Positions 1 through 7,697 of a stretch of 24,115 nt of DNA are shown here, piece by piece. The first letter of the stretch is position 1. Each line of letters starts with the position of its first letter. This stretch comes from an uncultured Steroidobacter sp. (GTDB lineage: Bacteria; Pseudomonadota; Gammaproteobacteria; Steroidobacterales; Steroidobacteraceae), in contig CAMLEO010000085.1 in NCBI GenBank assembly GCA_946478975.1, forward strand, positions 1 through 24,115. Reading direction: 5' to 3'. The position numbers were made by a program, and so were the translations under genes. The notes under the pieces are model-generated. The model saw nothing but the letters and a program-made list of their open reading frames with translations. It ran no database searches and had not been told where the DNA came from.

Positions 1-2
1 AA

Positions 3-1583
3 CTACATCTGCACGCGCGCTTGCAAACTTCCAGCATGCAACCGCTTAACGTCTTGAGCGGAATCGAAAGATGCCCGACGCACACGGCCCGTCGGATCGT
101 CAGCGAGCGTTTCGAGGCAGCGCATGAACGTAGCGAGGAACTTCTCGACGGCATCCGACTGATACACCGAAGGCATGTATTTCAGAGTCACATCCATCTC
201 GACGCCAGTGTCGGTTGCGTGCAGCTCGTAGCTCTTCCAATCGACACTATTGGTCTGCTCAGGCCCATCGAAGGCGACCGGCTCACAGCGGATGCCGCTG
301 TCGCGCGAATTCGATGCGGAGGTACTCGGCGTTTGCTGTGCGATGGACGTGTAGTTGAACAGCGGCGCCACGTAACTTGCATCGAGGTCGGCGAGCAGGG
401 GCATCAAAGACCCCCAGGGGACCGAGTAGTCCCTGGCGAACGCGAAAGCGTCGTGGAGTTGAACCATCAGATCGACGTATGACATTTCCGGGGCGACCGT
501 AACCCGCACCGGAAGGCAGTTGACGGTAAACCCGACCAGCTCGAAGAGCTCGGGCTCGTTGCGGCCCCAGTACAGCAGCACCGTGAACAAATCTCTTCTT
601 TCGAGCGTAGTCGCGAGCGCGGCGAAATTCGCCGCCAGGATTGTTACAGGGAACGGCACTCCGGCCGCTGCGTTGGCTCGTGCCAGTTTGTCGCGCAATG
701 TCGGTCCAACATGGGAATTGAGTACTGCGAGTTTGGCGGGCCCGGGGGCAGGGGCGGTGGTCGTCGGAAAACGTACTCCCGGCGCTCCTCGCATCTTGTC
801 CTTCCAGAGGCCCAGGCGGTACTCGAAGCCCGGCCCGTCCAGCCACTCATTCATCCCGAGCAGATAGTCCGCGTACTGCAAGGGGCGCTCGCTGGCTTGC
901 AGGTGCGAGTCATGCCCGCTTCGTATCGCGGCCAGCAACTCGCGCAAGACGATTTCGATCGCAACGACGTCGGCAACGAAGTGATGAATGACTACTGCGA
1001 TCACATACTCGGAATCAGAAACTTTGAGGACCTGTGCTCGATGTATTCGACCCTCCTCAAAGGGGGCATATATGGCACGTTCGACTCCAGCCTTGATCTG
1101 CAGAGGTGTTGTCTCCGCAGGGTTCCCGGACAGGTCCACAATTTCCACGGCAGCCGATGAATCATCCTCCAACTGCAGCAAGGGAATGCCGTCTTCCCCG
1201 ACACTCACCCTGGAGCGAAGCAAATCGTGGCGCGAGCTCAGCCATTCGAACGCCGACTGGATACGCGCAAGATCGATCTGCCCGGTGAGCTTCACTGCGA
1301 AACGCAAGCCATGACGAAGTGCGGCGTTGGCCTCACATTCCTCCCAGAAACCTTTTGTGCATGCCGGAAACCTCGCCACGGCTGGAGGCGAAGCTCTTTT
1401 CCTGAAAACGGGAACGCTCAACTCGCCGATCAGCTCGCTCTTCTTTGAGTGAAGGGCAGTACGTAGCGCGTCTGTCAGTTTGTTCTTTGGTGCCTTGAAG
1501 TGCAGTCGGCCGTCCTCGATCCACAACGTGACACCGTTCATCGCCGCTTCGCGCATGAGCGTTCTGACATCCATGTCGTGCAT
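3..1583 (-). CDS. TubC docking domain plus stand-alone NRPS condensation domain protein
   Basis: The 526-aa product has two parts. Residues about 4-54 match the TubC N-terminal docking fold that joins NRPS/PKS subunits (pattern LMREAAMNGVTLWIEDGRL). Residues about 70-500 form a condensation domain: C2-like RHDLLRS (118-124), catalytic HHFVADV (200-206), C4-like YADY (237-240) and C5-like VGFTVN (350-355). Condensation domains join a donor acyl or peptidyl group to an acceptor amine on carrier proteins. The second His and the Asp of HHxxxDG are present, but Val replaces the final Gly. No adenylation or carrier domain follows before the stop at 3-5, so partners must be encoded elsewhere, perhaps past the left edge. 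The frame stays open upstream to 1862, but the docking domain begins right after the ATG at 1583 (a second ATG lies at 1574), so I start there. Family assignment is solid; the product made is unknown. Confidence 0.82.
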   Translation of the reverse strand: MHDMDVRTLMREAAMNGVTLWIEDGRLHFKAPKNKLTDALRTALHSKKSELIGELSVPVFRKRASPPAVARFPACTKGFWEECEANAALRHGLRFAVKLTGQIDLARIQSAFEWLSSRHDLLRSRVSVGEDGIPLLQLEDDSSAAVEIVDLSGNPAETTPLQIKAGVERAIYAPFEEGRIHRAQVLKVSDSEYVIAVVIHHFVADVVAIEIVLRELLAAIRSGHDSHLQASERPLQYADYLLGMNEWLDGPGFEYRLGLWKDKMRGAPGVRFPTTTAPAPGPAKLAVLNSHVGPTLRDKLARANAAAGVPFPVTILAANFAALATTLERRDLFTVLLYWGRNEPELFELVGFTVNCLPVRVTVAPEMSYVDLMVQLHDAFAFARDYSVPWGSLMPLLADLDASYVAPLFNYTSIAQQTPSTSASNSRDSGIRCEPVAFDGPEQTNSVDWKSYELHATDTGVEMDVTLKYMPSVYQSDAVEKFLATFMRCLETLADDPTGRVRRASFDSAQDVKRLHAGSLQARVQM

Positions 1584-1833
1584 TTTTCGACCACTCTGTT
1601 TATCAGGCCAGTACCGCGGAACCCATCGCTGTGCTTCGAGCGTGCTCGCGGAGGCTAACCTGCCGGCCGCGATGACATCCACTCGATTGGTCGCGACGAC
1701 CTGGCGCCGTTTCAGCGTTCCCATGCCAAAGGAACCTTTCGCTTCAGCAGCTATTCCTGAATGCAGAAGGCGCGATGCAGGCACGCAGCGCCGACGGCAC
1801 CCCCCCAGAAACCACCCGTGGAGAAGTGAAGTC
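1584..1833. promoter_or_regulatory. Divergent intergenic region
   Basis: These 250 bp separate the minus-strand condensation-domain gene from the plus-strand NTF2-like gene, so promoters for both should lie here. I see no convincing -35/-10 pair. A 13-bp inverted repeat (GGTCG-cga-CGACC, 1689-1701) sits mid-region and could be a small operator, but a repeat of this size is common by chance at this GC content. No coding potential was recognised. Confidence 0.4.
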
Positions 1834-2214
1834 ATGAGTGAACACGACAACACTGCGCTCACGCGCGCCTGTTACGACGCCTATGTGAGCAAGGACCGGG
1901 CGTCAATGGAGAAGCTGTTGGCCGAGGATTTTCACTTTACCAGCCCGCTCGACAACCGGCTCGATCGAGCAACCTATTTCAGCCGCTGCTGGCCGAACAG
2001 CGGGACCATCTCGGGTTTCGACTTCATCCATCTGGTGCCCGATGGCGATCGGGTGTTTGTCACATACGTTGGCCGCACAGCCGACGGACACCAGTTCCGC
2101 AATACTGAGATCGTCACATTACGCGGCCGCCAGATCGTCGAAGTGGAAGTCTATTTCGGCTGGTCGATCCCGCACGAGGCGCCCGCTGGCGGCTTCGTCA
2201 ATCAAGCCAAATGA
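1834..2214 (+). CDS. NTF2-like / SnoaL-like small protein
   Basis: The 126-aa protein has the layout of a small NTF2-like alpha+beta barrel: an N-terminal helical part (LTRACYDAYVSKDRASMEKLLAEDFHF), a middle with RATYFSRCWPNSG, then strands ending in EVEVYFGWSIP. In the SnoaL-like superfamily such proteins are small-molecule isomerases, cyclases or hydrolases, or ligand-binding proteins without catalysis; nothing here picks one. The ATG at 1834 has a purine-rich site (GGAGAAG) just upstream; an in-frame extension back to 1480 runs through the divergent gap and over the neighbouring gene and is unlikely. It is divergent from the condensation-domain gene and convergent with the lyase pair, so it may be a single-gene unit. 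A tailoring role in a natural-product pathway is possible but only guilt by association. No signal peptide, so cytoplasmic. Confidence 0.8.
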   Translation: MSEHDNTALTRACYDAYVSKDRASMEKLLAEDFHFTSPLDNRLDRATYFSRCWPNSGTISGFDFIHLVPDGDRVFVTYVGRTADGHQFRNTEIVTLRGRQIVEVEVYFGWSIPHEAPAGGFVNQAK

Positions 2215-2271
2215 GAGTGGGACTGCACGCTCGGGCCGGATGACGGCATTGCGAACCTTTGATTGTTCCTT

Positions 2272-3609
2272 TCAGGGTTTCACGATCAACAGCGGCTTGT
2301 TGTCACTCGCCTCGCGCGAATTGAAATTTGCGAGTGCGGGCGTCGTCTCATCGTTCTGCAGCTCCAGGTTGAGAGTGTATTGGCCGGTGGCGACGCGGTT
2401 CTGCACGAGATCGGTGAGATTCCACTCCCAATACTGTTCTTGATTACCAACCTTGATGGTATCGCCCGCGGCGCCTGCCACGGGTTGGTTGTTCCACGTC
2501 AATCCCGTCTCGGTCCAGGAGCCGGTATCCTCCGCGTGCACGGTTACACGCGACGGGCCGCCGGGCGCAGCGAGCTTTCCATACAAACGAAGCTTGGCTT
2601 TTCTCACGCCCCATACGCCGGTCAGATCGAACTTCAGGAAGATGTGACCGTTGAGCCCGGCTTCCGGTTCGGTCCCGACGGTCAAAAGGGGCGCGGTACC
2701 AAAGTTCTGGTCTGAGCTCGAACCGTCGCGAACGTATGTATCCGCGATGGGGGCGATCGTCATCATGTCGCCGGTTCTCACTTCGCTGGGACAAACATCG
2801 CTGCCCTTGGCGATACAAAAGCGGTCGAAGCTTACCTGTTCGTCGCGAAGGTAGCTCTGGCTGTTGAGGCTGCGGTAGATGCCCCACTTGGGGCGACTCA
2901 CCGTGGTGCCCGTCCTCCACATATCGATGTTGTCATTGCGATAGGACAGCAATGTTTTTCCGCCGTCGAGCGTCTTGATCTCGATGGAGTAGGTGCCGGT
3001 GTGGCTGTAGGTGATCTGTTCGAAAGCCTCCACCCAGGTGCCGATAAACGGCGCCAGTTCGGTCTGCAACAGCGTTGCGCCCCGACCATTTGAGTCGGTC
3101 GCGATGATCTGCATCAGATCGGGGCTGCCTGCCCTCGGTGTGAGTGTGATGATCGGCGCACCCGCATCGCCGTCGTACGCTTTGATCTGGTGGATGTGAG
3201 TGAAGTTCGGCGAGGGCTGGAAACCGTCCGGAAGTTTGAACTTCCAGCGGTACGAGACGAAGTCGTTCAGAAAGCCTTTCACATACGCCGGCGAGCCGCC
3301 GTCGGTTTTGATCTCCAGGCGCTGACGATCGAAATTGCTGCAGCGATCGTTGTCGGGCGTCACGTGAATGTTGAACACAAACACGGATTTTCCGAGAGTG
3401 CTGTCCAAGGCCTGGGTGATGTGCGGCCCGAAGTCGGGATGACTGCAATCCGGCGTTTCCGGTCTCGCACCAAAGGCCCTGTTGACCAGGGTGTAGCTGT
3501 CGGTTCGACCATCGGCCGTAAGAAACACCTGGGCGTGCAGCATTGGCGAGGCGCTCAGCATCGCTGCAAACATCAGTCCTGCGCGGAACGAATTTTTACA
3601 AACAACCAT
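2272..3609 (-). CDS. Exported jelly-roll polysaccharide lyase-like protein with DNRLRE domain
   Basis: The 445-aa product starts with a Sec signal peptide (hydrophobic GLMFAAMLSA, probable cut after LHA at 24-26). Residues about 27-270 look like a concanavalin-A/jelly-roll domain of the alginate/glucuronan/heparin lyase type: RQRLEIKTDGG (95-105), FTHIHQIKA (136-144) and KWGIYRSL (241-248) are spaced like the cleft strands in those lyases, but I cannot fix a PL family. Residues about 284-445 are a DNRLRE-type beta domain (ADTYVRDGSSSDQNFG, then FLKFDL and TWNNQP), common as an accessory module in secreted or surface proteins. The ATG at 3609 has a strong GGGAGGAG site; the start is only 13 bp after the upstream lyase gene, so the two are co-transcribed. 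Likely role: depolymerising an acidic polysaccharide outside the cytoplasm. Lyase activity is inferred from fold-like motifs and context. Confidence 0.72.
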   Translation of the reverse strand: MVVCKNSFRAGLMFAAMLSASPMLHAQVFLTADGRTDSYTLVNRAFGARPETPDCSHPDFGPHITQALDSTLGKSVFVFNIHVTPDNDRCSNFDRQRLEIKTDGGSPAYVKGFLNDFVSYRWKFKLPDGFQPSPNFTHIHQIKAYDGDAGAPIITLTPRAGSPDLMQIIATDSNGRGATLLQTELAPFIGTWVEAFEQITYSHTGTYSIEIKTLDGGKTLLSYRNDNIDMWRTGTTVSRPKWGIYRSLNSQSYLRDEQVSFDRFCIAKGSDVCPSEVRTGDMMTIAPIADTYVRDGSSSDQNFGTAPLLTVGTEPEAGLNGHIFLKFDLTGVWGVRKAKLRLYGKLAAPGGPSRVTVHAEDTGSWTETGLTWNNQPVAGAAGDTIKVGNQEQYWEWNLTDLVQNRVATGQYTLNLELQNDETTPALANFNSREASDNKPLLIVKP

Positions 3610-3622
3610 GGCTCCTCCCTGA

Positions 3623-6400
3623 TTAGCGGCCGGCGGCGGCCGACTTCGACAGTACGATCTCGAAAGTATTGGTGCCGTTGAATGTGCGTTCCGGAGCGAC
3701 CAACTCGGTGGTCGATGTGCCCGCAATGCGGAGCTGCGGATCGGCTGTCAGCACGACGTGTCTTTGGCCAGCGATCGATTCAACCCGATCGATCGTGAAC
3801 ATCTCGCTGATGCCTGTCTGCACCTGCGTGCTGCCGACCACCTGATAGGCGCCGAACGTGAGCGAGAGCTGGCGGCCTCGCAGGGCGGAGCCGCCGGGAA
3901 TGGCCGCGTCCACAATGAATGCATCGTTCGCTGCGCCCTCGGCTTTGCGAGTGACGCCGATGATGTTGCCGGAGTAGATCGGCATGGACTGCGTTGCCTG
4001 CCGCGTGCCGTATTGAAAGTGGCTTGCGCCGATCAACCAGACGCGAGACTCGGCGCCTGGGTTGGACACATGAATGCCGATGCGTCCGTTCACGCGATAG
4101 GCGTTGTCCGCCGTTACGATCGTGGCGGAGCCGCCGGCAGCGCCTGCGATCTTCGGATTGCGCAAATTGATTAGATACGTATCGGTTCGACCGTTGGTGA
4201 AGCGCACGCGCAGCGCGACGGCATCTTGGCTGCCGCCTGCGACAGGCAGGCGATCGACAGATCGAATCGCGCACACCGTATCGGACATCGGCTCGACGAC
4301 ATTGACGTAGAGGCTCTGCAGTGAGCCGGTAGTCGCGCGGTTGCGGACAATCAACGAGGGCCGCCAGAAGCTGTAGAAGTTTGCGGGAGTGGTGTTCGTG
4401 CGCGACGGATTCGGCGTGACACCCAAGTAAACCGACGAACCCTGCTGACCCGTCACCCACAACCGCACGTTGCGCCCGAGGTTTTCGGTATCGCGATACG
4501 TGATTTGAAACTGCTCGGTGCCCGTGCCTTGCCGGACGTTGCGAAACAAGCCGTAGTACGGAAACGTGGAGCCGGAGCTGGTGGGTTCGGACCACGTCTC
4601 CGTGCCTTCGAGCAACGGATATTCACCAGGCATCGCTGTGAGCGGCAGCGTCGATTCGCCGGTCTGATCGAAACGAATCGCGCCATGAAGCGTGTAGTCG
4701 TGCGTGGTGCCGCCGGAGACGCGGAACACATCGACGACGTACGGGTGATCGGAGTCGACGGAGTTCAGAAGCATCATTCGCTGATAGCGGGACGCCTTGT
4801 TGGCGTAGGCGCGCTGGCCGTCAACTTCCGAGACCGAGATGCCGTGATTCTGCGGTTCGAACAAGGTCAGATTGCCGGACGTGAATCGGTGGCCGGCGTT
4901 GCCGACCTCCCAGGAGTCGCGGCTCATGTTGCCGCGGTCGATGGTGACAGCGTTGTGAGCAAGGATTTGCTCGGTGAACTGTCGCCCGGCCAGGCCGTTG
5001 TAGTAGCGAATGTTTCCTAGCAACTCTGCGCCGTTCGCCCAAAGCGTGTAGGCAGTGACGTCGGCACGCATGTGATTCGCGTCATCGGAGAAATTCTGGT
5101 TGAGTTGCACCGCCTGGACGCCAGTGCCGCTGCCGAAGGCGAGATGGCCGTACGCAGGAAGGAGTGCAGAGCTGCCGGCATCGCGGCCGGTCATCACTGT
5201 GTTGAAATTAGTGTCGCCAAACGCTGCCTGCGTACCGTCGGGGAGCGATGCGGCCCGCCATTTGTCGATGCCGCTTTCCAGAACCGGCACGGCGCTCTCC
5301 GCCTTGCCCTCAACTTGCTGCAATTCCGCTGTGTCCGCGGGGCGCGTTAGGAAATAGTCGCGCGTGGATGTGGCTGCATCGATGTTCTCGACGATGTAGT
5401 TGTATGAATAGCCGAGGCCCTCGGGAAGTACGCCATCGCGCAGGATCTTTCGGCGCACCGTCGCGTCGAGATAGTCGCCCATCCAAAGCATGTAGCTGGG
5501 CTGGTTCAGCACGCGCGCCGTCTTGGCGAGAATGCTGATGGGCGAGGAGAGATTGGTTGCGATGGCGACCGAGATGGGCACGCGATCTCTGAAGTAGTCG
5601 CCGATGTTGAAAAACAGATTGTTCTTGATGTGCTCGCGGACGTCATAACCACGCTCGGCTGAAAGAGCGCTGAGCGCCGTACTGTCATAGATTGCATCGA
5701 AGGCACGCAGCTCGCTCTCGTTCCACTCGTGCGCCATGCCGTTGTGATCGCTCGCGCGCTGAATGTCGGAGGTGAGAACGTACGATGGCGTGGCGTTGAT
5801 GAACGTCGGCGAGTTCTTGTTGGTCAGGTAATAGTCGGGTACGTAGCTGGCCCAAGCATCGAGCGCGATGGCGATGCGGCGCGCGTATGCGTCATTCCGT
5901 GAGGTTGGGCTGGTGCCGCTTTGGAGATAGGCCGGTGCGAGTTGATCGAAAAATCGCCGCAGCTGCTGGCGCTTTTGGAAAGAGATCTCCCCGAACACCA
6001 GCGACTTCTTGGTCGTGCTGCCGGCAGCCAGATAATAGGGGACGTTGACGGTCTTGCCGCTGAGAACGGAGACGGGTTCATACAGCGGCAGGTAGCCCGG
6101 GCCAGGAAACATCGTGCCGCTCGGCAGGCTGATCAGAACATCTGGCGCAGCGGCGCTCCATGACCAAGCGTTGTCACCAGGCACCACCGCTGCGGTGAAA
6201 CCGTAGCCCTTGCCGCGTGGCGCCCATTCTGGCGCGAATCGCACGAACTGTTCTTCGGTGTAGGTGGAGAGGATCGCGGGCGCATCCTCGCCCGTGCCAG
6301 GGATGTCGAGTATGGGGTGCGGCGGCTCGGCCTGTACAACGGCACAAGCAAACAAACCAGCGATGAAGACTCCAAACCGCTGCAGCGAGTGACGATCCAT
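3623..6400 (-). CDS. Exported heparinase II/III-family polysaccharide lyase
   Basis: The 925-aa product has a Sec signal peptide (VFIAGLFACAVVQA, cut near residue 24). The first half (about 90-400) is helix-rich, as expected for the (alpha/alpha) toroid of this family, with MAHEWNESEL (222-231) and LGYSYNY (329-335) as candidate sites for the active-site His and Tyr. The second half is beta-rich and carries the family-like NHMRAD (442-447), LWANGAELLGN and HNAVTID (482-488), then a long beta-sandwich region. Such enzymes cleave uronic-acid glycans by beta-elimination; the substrate (heparinoid, alginate, ulvan or other) cannot be told from the sequence. I chose the ATG at 6400 over one at 6421 because CAGGGGA lies at good spacing and the signal peptide then starts cleanly. 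It is first in an operon with the jelly-roll protein, downstream of a 22-bp palindrome. Confidence 0.8.
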   Translation of the reverse strand: MDRHSLQRFGVFIAGLFACAVVQAEPPHPILDIPGTGEDAPAILSTYTEEQFVRFAPEWAPRGKGYGFTAAVVPGDNAWSWSAAAPDVLISLPSGTMFPGPGYLPLYEPVSVLSGKTVNVPYYLAAGSTTKKSLVFGEISFQKRQQLRRFFDQLAPAYLQSGTSPTSRNDAYARRIAIALDAWASYVPDYYLTNKNSPTFINATPSYVLTSDIQRASDHNGMAHEWNESELRAFDAIYDSTALSALSAERGYDVREHIKNNLFFNIGDYFRDRVPISVAIATNLSSPISILAKTARVLNQPSYMLWMGDYLDATVRRKILRDGVLPEGLGYSYNYIVENIDAATSTRDYFLTRPADTAELQQVEGKAESAVPVLESGIDKWRAASLPDGTQAAFGDTNFNTVMTGRDAGSSALLPAYGHLAFGSGTGVQAVQLNQNFSDDANHMRADVTAYTLWANGAELLGNIRYYNGLAGRQFTEQILAHNAVTIDRGNMSRDSWEVGNAGHRFTSGNLTLFEPQNHGISVSEVDGQRAYANKASRYQRMMLLNSVDSDHPYVVDVFRVSGGTTHDYTLHGAIRFDQTGESTLPLTAMPGEYPLLEGTETWSEPTSSGSTFPYYGLFRNVRQGTGTEQFQITYRDTENLGRNVRLWVTGQQGSSVYLGVTPNPSRTNTTPANFYSFWRPSLIVRNRATTGSLQSLYVNVVEPMSDTVCAIRSVDRLPVAGGSQDAVALRVRFTNGRTDTYLINLRNPKIAGAAGGSATIVTADNAYRVNGRIGIHVSNPGAESRVWLIGASHFQYGTRQATQSMPIYSGNIIGVTRKAEGAANDAFIVDAAIPGGSALRGRQLSLTFGAYQVVGSTQVQTGISEMFTIDRVESIAGQRHVVLTADPQLRIAGTSTTELVAPERTFNGTNTFEIVLSKSAAAGR

Positions 6401-6434
6401 GTAGATCCCCTGAGCATCCATGGCGTGCGGCCGA

Positions 6435-6476
6435 CACTATCAGCAATGTCAGGCACTATCAATATACCTGTCAGGC
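6435..6476. repeat. Short direct repeats beside the palindrome
   Basis: TGTCAGGC occurs at 6447-6454 and again at 6469-6476, where it is the left arm of the palindrome; the copies are 22 bp apart, about two helical turns. CACTATCA also occurs twice (6435-6442 and 6454-6461), 19 bp apart. The extra half-site in phase suggests cooperative binding by one regulator. Confidence 0.5.
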
Positions 6477-6491
6477 CAATTGGCCTGACAA
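6461..6491 (-). promoter_or_regulatory. Possible promoter for the lyase operon
   Basis: On the minus strand TATATT (6466 to 6461) could be a -10 box, giving a leader of about 55 nt before the ATG at 6400. TTGTCA (6491 to 6486) is a fair -35 match, but the spacer is 19 bp, longer than the usual 17. The palindrome at 6469-6490 covers the spacer and most of the -35, as expected for a repressor site. Inference from sequence only. Confidence 0.35.
6469..6490. promoter_or_regulatory. Perfect 22-bp palindrome, probable operator
   Basis: TGTCAGGCCAA is followed at once by its exact reverse complement, with no mismatch. It lies 69 bp upstream of the lyase operon start, next to a candidate -10. A symmetric site with an AATT centre and TTGG/CCAA arms recalls operators of FCD-type GntR regulators, many of which control uronate and sugar-acid genes, but the match is by eye. 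No regulator gene is in the window. Confidence 0.6.
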
Positions 6492-6561
6492 TCTGCCGCA
6501 ACGTGCAAGACCGAACATCAGGGCCGCGGCGCTGGAGGTTAGGAGTTGGTTGCGCAGCTAT

Positions 6562-6584
6562 AGGACGGATCGGGTATTCGTCCT
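6562..6584. other. Hairpin in the leader before fliQ
   Basis: AGGACGGAT and ATTCGTCCT pair over 9 bp with one G-U wobble around a 5-nt loop (CGGGT). It lies 63 bp before the fliQ start. No U-run follows, so it is a poor intrinsic terminator; it could be an operator or a leader-RNA element at the boundary between the accessory genes and the flagellar operon. No clear promoter for the flagellar operon was found in 6491-6647. Confidence 0.35.
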
Positions 6585-6647
6585 GTGTCGCTTTCCTGCC
6601 GCTCAATCCGATTATGTGGGTGCCGACAGTTGTGATCGAGGCACGGC

Positions 6648-6908
6648 ATGAACGATGGGATGGCAATCGGTTTGATTTCCGAGATGTTGCGCATGGCGCT
6701 CGCGCTGACGTGGCCGCTGTTTGCCGTGATTCTCGGCGTCGGCCTGTTGATCAGCGTGATGCAGGTGGTGACGCAGATTCAGGACCCGTCGGTGGCGTTC
6801 GTGCCGAAGCTGGTGGTGTTCGGCGTGGTGCTGGTGATGCTCGCGCCGTGGATGCTGGGCAAGCTCACGGGCTTCGGGATCGCGATGTTTGCTCGCCTGG
6901 CGCAGTGA
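6648..6908 (+). CDS. fliQ: Flagellar export gate protein FliQ
   Basis: The 86-aa protein is nearly the usual family length (about 89). Two hydrophobic hairpin helices (about 15-37 and 54-76) flank the conserved loop, here VTQIQDPSVAFVPKL. FliQ forms the export gate in the MS-ring pore with FliP and FliR and threads substrates across the inner membrane. The ATG at 6648 follows GAGG at 8 bp. It is the first gene of the long operon; in most genomes fliP directly precedes fliQ, but here the region before it is non-coding for about 250 bp and then accessory genes begin, so the fliPQR unit is split. The next gene, fliR, starts 24 bp downstream. Confidence 0.93.
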   Translation: MNDGMAIGLISEMLRMALALTWPLFAVILGVGLLISVMQVVTQIQDPSVAFVPKLVVFGVVLVMLAPWMLGKLTGFGIAMFARLAQ

Positions 6909-6932
6909 TCTGTCCGCGCGCTGCCGATAAAA

Positions 6933-7697
6933 ATGAACGCGCAGATCGTCCTGCCCTGGTGTCTTTCGATCGCACTGCTTGCAGTGAGATTGTCGGTCGC
7001 CGTTGCGTTGTCGCCGGCGTTTTCCGCTTATGGCATTCCGGCGACGGTTCGCGTGGCGCTGATTCTCGTGCTGGCGATGCTTACATTTGCGCATCGAGGT
7101 CCCGTTGCGAATGCCGCTGAGTGGGCCGCCGATCCGGCGAAGCTCGTGCTGCCGGTGCTGGCAGAGATTTTCATCGGGGCTTTGCTTGGATTGGGCGTTC
7201 ATCTCGTGCTCGGCGCACTGTCGCTCGCCGGCCGGCTGATGGATGTGCAGGTCGGCTTTGCGATTGGATCGGTGTTCGATCCCGTGACTCGCAGCAGCTC
7301 GAACGTGCTCGGTCCGTTGCTGAGCTTGATCGGAGTGACGGTGTTCGTCGCGAGCGACGCGCACCTGGAACTGGCGCAGCTCGTCGCACAGTCCATCGAT
7401 GTCTTACCGATCGGCGAGCTGCCCACGCTGCACGATCCGATGCAGCCGCTGCTTGCTGCCGGCTCCATGTTTGCACTCGGCGTCGCTTTGGCGGCGCCTG
7501 TGTCGCTCGCACTGTTGCTCAGCGACGTCGCCATCGCGATCGCCTCCCGCAACATGCCCCGAGTCAACGTTCTGATGCTGGCGATGCCGATCAAGGCGCT
7601 CGTGAGCTACGTCGTGCTTGCCGTAGCCGTGCTGGGCTGGACGCCGATACTGCGCCGGAGCTTCAGCGACATGGCGACGCTGACGGGAGTGCGGTGA
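6933..7697 (+). CDS. fliR: Flagellar export gate protein FliR
   Basis: The 254-aa product matches FliR in length (about 260) and in its run of membrane helices. Recognisable family segments are LPVLAEIFIGALLGLGVHL, DVQVGFAIGSVFDP and MPIKALVSY near the C-terminus. FliR caps the spiral FliP5Q4R1 export gate and contacts FlhB. The stop at 7695-7697 shares its last base with the ATG of flhB (TGATG), implying translational coupling. No missing segment is apparent, unlike the rotor genes downstream, so the export gate seems complete on this side. Confidence 0.93.
   Translation: MNAQIVLPWCLSIALLAVRLSVAVALSPAFSAYGIPATVRVALILVLAMLTFAHRGPVANAAEWAADPAKLVLPVLAEIFIGALLGLGVHLVLGALSLAGRLMDVQVGFAIGSVFDPVTRSSSNVLGPLLSLIGVTVFVASDAHLELAQLVAQSIDVLPIGELPTLHDPMQPLLAAGSMFALGVALAAPVSLALLLSDVAIAIASRNMPRVNVLMLAMPIKALVSYVVLAVAVLGWTPILRRSFSDMATLTGVR

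Noticed and set aside
1689..1701. 13-bp inverted repeat GGTCG-cga-CGACC as an operator
   Set aside because: Too short to separate from chance at this GC content, and no matching second site nearby.
1584..1862. In-frame upstream extension of the condensation-domain gene (93 codons)
   Set aside because: The docking domain begins right after the ATG at 1583; the extension is Arg/Ser-rich, overlaps the start of the NTF2-like gene and looks like chance open frame in GC-rich DNA.
6491..6647. Sigma-54 promoter for fliQ
   Set aside because: No GG-N10-GC pair with good flanks was found; the nearest candidate (TGGCCT...TCTGCC at 6481) has the wrong spacing by one base.
7121..7696. Long upstream extension of the flhB frame
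   Set aside because: It overlaps fliR, is extremely Arg-rich, and the true FlhB N-terminus (TPHKLEKARERG) follows the ATG at 7697.
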